Origin: JAWXVD01 sp044425705
Lineage (GTDB): Bacteria; Bacillota; Clostridia; Lachnospirales; Lachnospiraceae
Reading direction: 5' to 3'
Length of the DNA: 12,104 nucleotides
Assembly: GCA_044425705.1 (NCBI GenBank)
Contig: JAWXVD010000102.1
Span: 1-12,104, forward strand
Shown: positions 6,751 through 12,104 of the stretch, piece after piece
Position numbering within the stretch: the stretch's first letter is position 1
Layout of the letters: every line of letters starts with the position of its first letter
The notes under the pieces: generated by a model
Told to the model about the DNA's origin: nothing
The model's input: the letters and a program-made list of their open reading frames with translations, nothing else
Databases searched by the model: none
Made by a program: the position numbers and the translations under genes

Positions 6751-7225
6751 CTTGTTTTTTCCATTTTCCATACAACAACATGCTATAAATCATAACATAA
6801 CCAATGATAGCACCTGCCATATTTAATATAATATCGTCCACATCAAAAGCACCAAATGCACTATACAACTGGAACAATTCAATTCCTAAAATTAATAAAA
6901 ACGTATTACACAGCAATACAAAAAAGTTCTTGCTTTTTTCGTGTACCAAAGGTAATAGAATTCCCAATGGAACGAATGCAATCACATTACCAAATAAATT
7001 TTCAAAACTATTTAAACGATCATAATATCGAATATACATTTTTATTGTCTTCAACGGGGTAAAATTAGCTTGCTTTAGCCCCTCTAAAACCACTCCCTTT
7101 TCCCAAGTATCCATAATCTCTTCCAAATAGGAGAATGGATACTTAAAAATAATCACTTTTATAAGCACCAACAAATAGAGAAAGAATAGTATTTTCACTA
7201 CCCTTTCTTTATCCCAATTTTTCAT
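6740..7225 (-). CDS. VanZ-like family membrane protein
   Basis: This is a 161-residue integral membrane protein. It has hydrophobic segments at about 10-28, 80-97, 100-118 and 132-153 and a basic C-terminus (KWKKQEKR). It shows the VanZ-family hallmarks: NxIAFVPLGILLP in the middle, then GIELFQLYSAFGAFDVDDII and LNMAGAIIGY. The prototype VanZ gives low-level teicoplanin resistance by an unknown mechanism. Most chromosomal homologues have no proven role, so no resistance phenotype should be inferred. The ATG at 7225 is preceded by AGGAAA about 10 nt upstream. It follows truA by 19 bp on the same strand, so it is probably the last gene of that transcript, ending at the bidirectional terminator. 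Confidence 0.9.
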   Translation of the reverse strand: MKNWDKERVVKILFFLYLLVLIKVIIFKYPFSYLEEIMDTWEKGVVLEGLKQANFTPLKTIKMYIRYYDRLNSFENLFGNVIAFVPLGILLPLVHEKSKNFFVLLCNTFLLILGIELFQLYSAFGAFDVDDIILNMAGAIIGYVMIYSMLLYGKWKKQEKR

Positions 7226-7244
7226 AACTATCTATTTCCTAACT

Positions 7245-7982
7245 TTAATATGTGACTTTCATCAATGCCAAACCAAGTGCTGGAACCAATGCTCCTGCAT
7301 CTTCTCTTTTTCCATTTTCTAAAAGCATTTCTACTTCTTCTGGTGCTCTTTCTCCTTTACCCACCTCTAGTAGTGTACCCATCATAATACGTACCATATG
7401 ATAAAGAAATCCATTTCCTGTAAATGTAAATACGATTTCACTTCCACTTCTTTCAATTTCAATATTTTCTATCGTTCGAACTGTTGATTTTTTTGTTCTT
7501 TTATTGGAAGTAAATGCTTTGAAATCATGTTTTCCACAAAAAATCTTAGCAGCTACTTTCATGCGTTCCATATTTAATTGCTCTGGTACTTGATACACGA
7601 ATTTTTTATCAAATACACTTGGTACGTTAGTATTTAATACTCGATATCTGTACACTTTTCCCTTGGCATTTAATCTGGCATGAAAACGCTCTGCAACTTT
7701 GTCGATTTGAATGACTGCAATATCATCTGGAAGATAAAAATTCATATATTCCATAATTTCTTTCGGTTTTTTATTAGTATCTATAGAAAAACTAGCTACT
7801 TGTCCATATGCATGCACTCCAGAGTCTGTACGACCAGAACCGTGAACCTCTACTTTTTTTCCAGTCATCTTCTTTAACAATTCTTCTAATTTTCCTTGAA
7901 TTGTATTATCTGTACTTTCTTGTTTTTGCCATCCTTGATATCTGCTTCCAATATATTGTAATACGACTCTATAATTTTGCAT
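7245..7982 (-). CDS. truA: tRNA pseudouridine(38-40) synthase TruA
   Basis: This 245-residue cytoplasmic enzyme converts uridines 38-40 of the tRNA anticodon stem-loop to pseudouridine. The conserved GSGRTDSGVHA motif (49-58) carries the catalytic Asp53. Other family features are the N-terminal YIGSRYQGWQ, FHARLNAKGKVYRYR in the middle, and the late GNGFLYHMVRIMMGTLLEVG. The length of about 245 is normal for the family, so the gene is complete. AAAGGA stands about 10 nt before the ATG at 7982. The first 93 bp of the gene also occur to the right of the N run, as part of an assembly overlap, and do not represent a second copy. It lies between engB and the VanZ-like gene on the same strand. Confidence 0.97.
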   Translation of the reverse strand: MQNYRVVLQYIGSRYQGWQKQESTDNTIQGKLEELLKKMTGKKVEVHGSGRTDSGVHAYGQVASFSIDTNKKPKEIMEYMNFYLPDDIAVIQIDKVAERFHARLNAKGKVYRYRVLNTNVPSVFDKKFVYQVPEQLNMERMKVAAKIFCGKHDFKAFTSNKRTKKSTVRTIENIEIERSGSEIVFTFTGNGFLYHMVRIMMGTLLEVGKGERAPEEVEMLLENGKREDAGALVPALGLALMKVTY

Positions 7983-8010
7983 ACTTTTATTTTCCTTTTT
8001 CCATAAATTG
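7890..8010. repeat. Left copy of an exact 121-bp direct repeat abutting the N run
   Basis: Bases 7890-8010 are identical to 8111-8231 in the same orientation, at an offset of 221. This copy ends exactly where the Ns begin and the other begins exactly where they end. That is the pattern of two contigs ending in the same sequence and joined by a filler gap, not of a biological repeat. It contains the truA start codon and ribosome binding site. Confidence 0.97.
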
Positions 8011-8110
8011 NNNNNNNNNNNNNNNNNNNNNNNNNNNNNNNNNNNNNNNNNNNNNNNNNNNNNNNNNNNNNNNNNNNNNNNNNNNNNNNNNNNNNNNNNN
8101 NNNNNNNNNN
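8011..8110. other. Assembly gap of 100 Ns
   Basis: Exactly 100 unknown bases, a common filler length for gaps of unknown size. Because the flanks overlap by 121 bp, the gap probably has no real content. Joining the overlap removes 221 bp and gives a continuous engB-truA junction. Confidence 0.97.
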
Positions 8111-8231
8111 TTTTCCTTGAATTGTATTATCTGTACTTTCTTGTTTTTGCCATCCTTGATATCTGCTTCCAATATATTGTAATACGACTCTATAATTTTG
8201 CATACTTTTATTTTCCTTTTTCCATAAATTG
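8111..8231. repeat. Right copy of the 121-bp repeat, with a duplicate truA 5' fragment
   Basis: This second copy of 7890-8010 contains, at 8203-8111 on the minus strand, the first 31 codons of truA running into the Ns. It should not be annotated as a truA pseudogene or paralogue. Open frames reading through the Ns here are artefacts. Confidence 0.95.
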
Positions 8232-8263
8232 GCATTTGTATTGATTCATCATTTTCATATATG

Positions 8264-8298
8264 CCATGCAGTAAACGCATGGTACTGTGTGAGCAGTA
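8264..8298 (-). promoter_or_regulatory. Alternative stem-loops in the engB-truA intergenic region
   Basis: CCATGC (8264-8269) and GCATGG (8277-8282) form a 6-bp stem; TACTG (8283-8287) and CAGTA (8294-8298) form another. The CAGT at 8269-8272 can also pair with ACTG at 8284-8287, which excludes the first two. No T-run follows on the minus strand, so this is not a terminator for engB. Five Ts after 8298 would only matter for plus-strand transcription, where no gene is seen. The role is unknown. Confidence 0.3.
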
Positions 8299-8309
8299 TT
8301 TTTATTTAA

Positions 8310-8915
8310 CTACTGTTCTTCTATTGCTTCTGGGTCTAGATACGTGTCTAAAAAGTCATAAATTTCTTCTCGTCCTTGTTTTGTCAAAGAAGAATATGGT
8401 AAAACCACAGTTCCCTTCACAACATCTAAACCTGTTTTAATCATTTTAATATGCTTTGGCACCTGACTTCTCTTTATTTTATCTAATTTAGTAGCAATAA
8501 TCACTGGCTTATATCCATTGCTTAAAATCCACTCATACATAGCTTTATCATTAGCAGATGGATCATGACGAATATCAATCAATAAAAATACAAGTTTTAA
8601 CATTTCTGATTGATGTAGGTATCTTTCAATCATCTTACCCCATTTTGCTTTGATTTCTTCATTTGCTTTGGCATATCCATACCCTGGTAAATCCACAAAA
8701 TATAACTCATTATTGATATTATAAAAATTAATAGTCTGTGTTTTCCCTGGTTGTGCACTAGTTCTTGCCAAAGATTTTCGATTCATCAATCCATTAATTA
8801 AAGAAGATTTTCCTACATTACTTTTTCCAGCAAAGGCAATCTCTACTAACGTATTTTCCGGAAATGTACTTGTTATTCCACATACTGTTTCTAAATTCAC
8901 ATTCTTTATAACCAT
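8310..8915 (-). CDS. engB: Ribosome biogenesis GTP-binding protein EngB (YsxC/YihA)
   Basis: This TRAFAC-class GTPase of 201 residues is needed for late assembly of the 50S ribosomal subunit. All G motifs are visible: G1 GKSNVGKSS (30-38), the switch region with Thr60 in PGKTQT, G3 DLPGYG (75-80), G4 TKLDK (142-146) and G5 SSLTKQG (175-181). Its length matches the family (about 195-200). The ATG at 8915 is chosen because GGAG (8925-8922) stands 6 nt before it and MVIKN is a common beginning. In-frame ATG 8927 and TTG 8951 have poorer sites and would lengthen the protein. It follows lon by about 96 bp with no terminator between them, the arrangement known for lonA-ysxC in Bacillus, so co-transcription with lon is likely. 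Confidence 0.96.
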   Translation of the reverse strand: MVIKNVNLETVCGITSTFPENTLVEIAFAGKSNVGKSSLINGLMNRKSLARTSAQPGKTQTINFYNINNELYFVDLPGYGYAKANEEIKAKWGKMIERYLHQSEMLKLVFLLIDIRHDPSANDKAMYEWILSNGYKPVIIATKLDKIKRSQVPKHIKMIKTGLDVVKGTVVLPYSSLTKQGREEIYDFLDTYLDPEAIEEQ

Positions 8916-8921
8916 ATTTTT

Positions 8922-8925
8922 CTCC
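8922..8925 (-). promoter_or_regulatory. Ribosome binding site that decides the engB start
   Basis: GGAG on the minus strand lies 6 nt upstream of ATG 8915. The in-frame starts further upstream (8927, 8951) lack a comparable site at normal distance. Confidence 0.7.
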
Positions 8926-9011
8926 ATTTTGAAGCGTTTTCCACATTTCAATTATTACTATTCACAGCTAAGCTAAAAACAATAATTTACAATTCTATTT
9001 ATATAGATCTT

Positions 9012-11321
9012 TTACTTTGCAAAAGCATGTGCAACGACTTCTTCCATAGTTTCTACTAAATGAATCGTCATGCCTTCTTTAATTTCTTCTGAAATTTCTT
9101 CTACATCACTTTTATTTTTCTTAGGTACCAATACTGTTGTAATACCTGCTGTTTTTGCGGCCAACATTTTTTCCTTTAAACCACCGATAGGAAGCACTCT
9201 TCCCCGTAAAGTAATCTCCCCTGTCATAGCCAAATTTCCTTTGATTGGTGTATTGGTTACAACCGAAAGAATTGCTGTTGCCATGGTGATACCCGCCGAT
9301 GGTCCATCTTTTGGTACTGCTCCCTCTGGAATATGAATGTGGAAGTCAAATTCTTTAAAAGTCTCTGGTTTCACATGATATGTCTCACTAACAGAGCGAA
9401 TATAACTAATGCCGGTTTTTGCTGATTCGCGCATCACATCACCCATTTGTCCTGTTAGCTCAACTTCACCTTTTCCTGGCATCTGATTCACTTCTATTTG
9501 TAAAGTATCACCACCTACACTGGTCCATGCCAATCCTCTAACAATTCCAATTTCATCCGTTAAATTTGCCTTTTCTAAAGTGTACTTTCTTTTCCCTAAA
9601 TACGTAGTGATATCTTCTTTACCAATCTGTATCTCTTCTTTTCCTGTTTGCAAGATCTCTCTTGCAACTTTTCTAGAAATTTGACCAAATTTTCTCTCTA
9701 ATTCACGCACGCCTGCTTCTCTTGTATAAAATTGAATCAGCTCTTTTACTGCCTCATCTGTAATAGAAAGTCTTCCTTTTAATCCATGTTTTTCAATTTG
9801 CTTTTCTACTAAATGTTCTTTCGCAATATGAAACTTTTCATTAGTCGTGTAACTTGTTACTTCAATTAGTTCCATACGATCTAATAAAGGTTTTGGGATT
9901 GTTGATGTGGTATTTGCTGTTGCAATAAATAATACTTCTGACAAATCAATAGGCAGTTCAATATAATGATCACGGAATTTTACATTTTGTTCTGCATCTA
10001 ATACTTCTAATAAAGCAGAAGAAGTATCTCCTTTATAATCGCTACTAACCTTGTCGATTTCATCAAATAACATAACAGGATTTTTGACTCCCGCTTGCTT
10101 TAGCCCTGAAACAATACGTCCTGGCATAGCTCCCACATATGTTTTTCTATGTCCTCTAATTTCCGCTTCGTCACGGACACCACCTAAGCTAATTCTTACA
10201 TATTTTTTATGTAATGCTCTTGCCACACTTCTGGCAATAGATGTTTTCCCTGTTCCAGGAGGTCCCACAAGGCAGATAATAGGACTTTGACCCTTTTTGG
10301 TTAATGTACGCACTGCCAAAAATTCTAATACTCGTTCCTTCACTTGCTCTAATCCACAATGATCCTCATCAAGTATGGTTTGTGCCTCCTTTAAATCAAG
10401 ACTGTCCTTGGATGTTTTATCCCATGGTAATTCTAATAAAGTTTCAATATATCCACGTTGTACTGCACTTTCCGAGCTACTAGGTGCCATATTTGAAAAA
10501 CGATTTAATTCTTTGTCAATTCTATCTTTTACTTCTTTTGTTGCTTTGATTTTTTTTAAATTCAAACGATACTGTTCTATCTCGGAAAGCACAGAATTAT
10601 CTTCACCAAGCTCTTCTTTAATATATTGCATCTGTTCTCGTAAAATATAATCTTTTTGATTTTTTTCTACCTTACTTTTCACATTTGCAGCCAATTCTCC
10701 GCGGATTTTAGCAATTGCTATCTCTTCAGCCAAAATTTTCGTTAAGACCTCATATCGATCTAACACATTGACAGCTGCTAGAATTTCTTGTTTTTCAGGA
10801 AAATTTAATGGCAAACTAATTCCTATTTGATCCAACAAATGTCCTAAATTATTTTGGCTTTCAACTGCTTTTCCTATAGTTTTACCTACTTTAGGAAAAT
10901 ATACACTATATTTAACAAACAGCTCCCGTACATAACGAAGCATTGCTTCATATTCCACTTCTTCTATTTTTTCTTTTTCTTCTGTAATTTCTTCTACTTC
11001 TGCCATTAAATATTGTTCTTCTTCAGTAAATTCTAGAAGTTTTCCTCGAGAAACACCTTCCACTAAAATTCTCACAATATTTTTCGGTAATTTTGTCACT
11101 TGCTTCACTGTAGCAATTGTTCCTATATCATAAACAGTATCTCTATTTGGCTCCATCTCATCCGTACTTTTTTGTGTCACTAAAAATACTTTTTGATCTT
11201 CCATCATAGCTTGCTCAATGGCTTTAATAGATTTTTCTCTACTTAAATCAAAATGTATAATCATTTCTGGAAAAATGGTTAATCCACGCAATGCTACTGT
11301 TGGTATTTTCTTTTCAATCAA
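9012..11321 (-). CDS. lon: ATP-dependent protease Lon (LonA type)
   Basis: This is a 769-residue cytoplasmic, hexameric ATP-dependent serine protease that degrades misfolded and regulatory proteins. The N-terminal LON substrate-binding domain covers about 5-195, followed by a helical coiled-coil region (about 200-300). The AAA+ module has Walker A GPPGTGKT (353-360), Walker B MLFDEID (417-423) and sensor region FIATANTTSTIP. The C-terminal protease domain has the catalytic Ser675 in PKDGPSAG and Lys718 in GGLKEKMLAAK, the 43-residue spacing seen in E. coli Lon. The length is typical of complete LonA. The start is a TTG, with AGGAGG 8 nt upstream and no closer ATG (the next Met is residue 20). 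It lies between clpX and engB, an order shared with other Firmicutes (some carry lonB between clpX and lonA; none is seen here). Confidence 0.98.
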   Translation of the reverse strand: MIEKKIPTVALRGLTIFPEMIIHFDLSREKSIKAIEQAMMEDQKVFLVTQKSTDEMEPNRDTVYDIGTIATVKQVTKLPKNIVRILVEGVSRGKLLEFTEEEQYLMAEVEEITEEKEKIEEVEYEAMLRYVRELFVKYSVYFPKVGKTIGKAVESQNNLGHLLDQIGISLPLNFPEKQEILAAVNVLDRYEVLTKILAEEIAIAKIRGELAANVKSKVEKNQKDYILREQMQYIKEELGEDNSVLSEIEQYRLNLKKIKATKEVKDRIDKELNRFSNMAPSSSESAVQRGYIETLLELPWDKTSKDSLDLKEAQTILDEDHCGLEQVKERVLEFLAVRTLTKKGQSPIICLVGPPGTGKTSIARSVARALHKKYVRISLGGVRDEAEIRGHRKTYVGAMPGRIVSGLKQAGVKNPVMLFDEIDKVSSDYKGDTSSALLEVLDAEQNVKFRDHYIELPIDLSEVLFIATANTTSTIPKPLLDRMELIEVTSYTTNEKFHIAKEHLVEKQIEKHGLKGRLSITDEAVKELIQFYTREAGVRELERKFGQISRKVAREILQTGKEEIQIGKEDITTYLGKRKYTLEKANLTDEIGIVRGLAWTSVGGDTLQIEVNQMPGKGEVELTGQMGDVMRESAKTGISYIRSVSETYHVKPETFKEFDFHIHIPEGAVPKDGPSAGITMATAILSVVTNTPIKGNLAMTGEITLRGRVLPIGGLKEKMLAAKTAGITTVLVPKKNKSDVEEISEEIKEGMTIHLVETMEEVVAHAFAK

Positions 11322-11329
11322 TTTTACTT

Positions 11330-11335
11330 CCTCCT
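11330..11335 (-). promoter_or_regulatory. Strong ribosome binding site for the TTG start of lon
   Basis: A perfect AGGAGG on the minus strand stands 8 nt before TTG 11321, which makes that TTG the start despite being a non-ATG codon. Confidence 0.85.
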
Positions 11336-11352
11336 AATCCAGAAGCTTCACG

Positions 11353-11379
11353 CTAATATTCATCACTTGTGATAGACAA
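11353..11379 (-). promoter_or_regulatory. Possible lon promoter with a dyad in the spacer
   Basis: On the minus strand TTGTCT (11379-11374) and TATTAG (11358-11353) are 15 nt apart, shorter than usual. The near-palindrome ATCAC-AA-GTGAT (11373-11362) fills most of the spacer. No CtsR or HrcA (CIRCE) site was recognised. It is the best promoter candidate between the clpX terminator and lon, but weak. Confidence 0.3.
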
Positions 11380-11422
11380 ATTTCTGGTTGAAAAATTTTA
11401 TTTTTCAGCCTATTTTTTCATG

Positions 11423-11455
11423 CTTAAAAATAAACGTCGCCCCAAAAGGACGACG
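11423..11455 (-). terminator. Intrinsic terminator of clpX
   Basis: Read on the minus strand, CGTCGTCC pairs with GGGCGACG (one T-G wobble) around a 5-nt loop, and TTTATTTTTAAG follows directly. It begins about 24 nt after the clpX stop. It separates clpX from lon, so lon needs its own promoter. Confidence 0.85.
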
Positions 11456-11479
11456 CATTACTCCATTTTGTTTTATTCC

Positions 11480-12104
11480 TTATTTGCGAATCACTAAAGG
11501 AACACTTACACCATCGACTGCCTCTTTTGTAATAACGCATTCTGTAATTGTTTCATCCGAAGGAATTTCATACATAATATCCATCATAACGCTCTCCATA
11601 ATAGAACGTAACCCTCTAGCACCTGTTTTTCTTTCCATTGCCTTTTCAGCAATCGCTTCAATTGCATCTTCCTCAAAAGATAAATCTACCTCGTCATAGT
11701 GAAACAATTTTTGATATTGCTTAATCAACGCACTTCTTGGTTCTTTTAAAATGCGGACGAGAGCTTCTTGATCCAAGCCTTCTAAAGATACATTAATCGG
11801 TACACGTCCAACAAATTCAGGAATCAAACCAAATTTTACAAGATCTTGTGGTGTTACTTCTCCTAACACTTCACCAATTTCTCTAATAGACTTATCGACC
11901 ATAGTGGCATTAAATCCAATGGATTTTTGATCTAATCTTGTTTCTACAATTTTATCCAATCCATCAAATGCTCCACCACAAACAAATAAAATATTTGATG
12001 TATCAATTTGAATCAATTCTTGATGAGGATGCTTTCTTCCACCTTGTGGTGGTACACTTGCTACAGTGCCTTCTATAATTTTCAAAAGTGCTTGTTGTAC
12101 ACCT
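11480..12104 (-). CDS. clpX: ATP-dependent Clp protease ATP-binding subunit ClpX, C-terminal part (truncated by window edge)
   Basis: The frame runs open from the right edge (first whole codons read GVQQAL) to a TAA at 11480, about 207 codons. It encodes the second half of the AAA+ unfoldase that feeds substrates to ClpP. Visible features are the post-Walker-B segment LLKIIEGTVASVPPQGGRKHPHQE, which is diagnostic of ClpX; the sensor-type stretch NILFVCGGAFDGLDKIV; the FGLIPEFVGRVPI segment with the arginine finger; and the sensor-2 motif KTGARGLRSIME in the small domain. The zinc-binding N-domain, Walker A and Walker B lie off the window. The TTG near 12085 is internal, not a start. A terminator follows the stop. 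Confidence 0.97.
   Translation of the reverse strand, partial: GVQQALLKIIEGTVASVPPQGGRKHPHQELIQIDTSNILFVCGGAFDGLDKIVETRLDQKSIGFNATMVDKSIREIGEVLGEVTPQDLVKFGLIPEFVGRVPINVSLEGLDQEALVRILKEPRSALIKQYQKLFHYDEVDLSFEEDAIEAIAEKAMERKTGARGLRSIMESVMMDIMYEIPSDETITECVITKEAVDGVSVPLVIRK

Noticed and set aside
6804..7062. Plus-strand frames opposite the VanZ-like gene
   Set aside because: They are antisense shadows of a clear membrane-protein gene with no recognisable domains.
7886..8280. Several open frames on both strands crossing the N run, including a second apparent TruA N-terminus
   Set aside because: They exist only because of the unmerged 121-bp overlap and translate through Ns. The frame starting at ATG 8280 would continue about 58 codons in merged sequence, but it lacks a ribosome binding site and overlaps truA out of frame.
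9070..10650. Plus-strand open frames inside lon (9070-9336, 10051-10290, 10375-10650)
   Set aside because: They lie wholly opposite a complete, motif-rich lon gene and show no family features of their own.
11388..11699. Plus-strand frame of 103 codons over the clpX terminator and 3' end
   Set aside because: It is antisense to clpX and contains the terminator; no family features.
1..12104. CRISPR arrays, tRNA or rRNA genes, insertion sequences, riboswitches
   Set aside because: No spaced direct repeats, cloverleaf-like segments, transposase motifs or recognised riboswitch cores were seen; the only long repeat is the assembly overlap.

Overview
The window is AT-rich DNA with Firmicutes-type signals: strong AGGAGG-like ribosome binding sites, TTG starts and lipobox lipoproteins. 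It carries the clpX - lon - engB(ysxC) gene order known from Firmicutes. The multi-domain solute-binding lipoprotein with MalF/MalG permeases suggests a gut-type Clostridia (Lachnospiraceae-like) genome, but that placement is inference. A run of 100 Ns flanked by an exact 121-bp duplication shows that this is a draft assembly with an unmerged contig overlap.

Layout. (1) Positions 1-5095, minus strand: a transport operon read right to left. It has a promoter at 5067-5095, a beta-propeller-like plus solute-binding lipoprotein, a MalF-type permease, a MalG-type permease and a HlyD-like adaptor cut by the window edge. Perfect hairpins sit on the stop codons of the first two genes. No ATPase is visible. 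(2) Positions 5167-6750, plus strand: a two-gene module divergent from the transporter. It encodes an XRE-type HTH protein whose C-terminal half resembles the N-terminal region of HipA-like proteins, followed by a 268-residue HipA/CtkA-like kinase-fold protein lacking that region. An 11-bp-arm palindrome spans the promoter from -35 to -10, and a bidirectional terminator closes the module. This is the most unusual part of the window: it looks like a split HipA-type (HipBS + HipT-like) regulator/kinase or toxin-antitoxin pair. (3) Positions 6740-12104, minus strand: housekeeping genes read right to left. These are the clpX 3' part with its terminator, lon (TTG start), engB, truA and a VanZ-like membrane protein. 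lon, engB, truA and vanZ have no convincing minus-strand terminator between them and may form one transcript ending at the bidirectional terminator.

How the genes work together: clpX and lon supply ATP-dependent proteolysis, engB ribosome large-subunit assembly and truA tRNA pseudouridylation. The left operon would capture and import a small solute, probably a sugar or oligosaccharide, and may be coupled to an export or cell-wall-spanning system through the HlyD-like protein. The HTH-kinase pair is an accessory insertion between the two minus-strand blocks, and its operator lies in the region shared with the transporter promoter.
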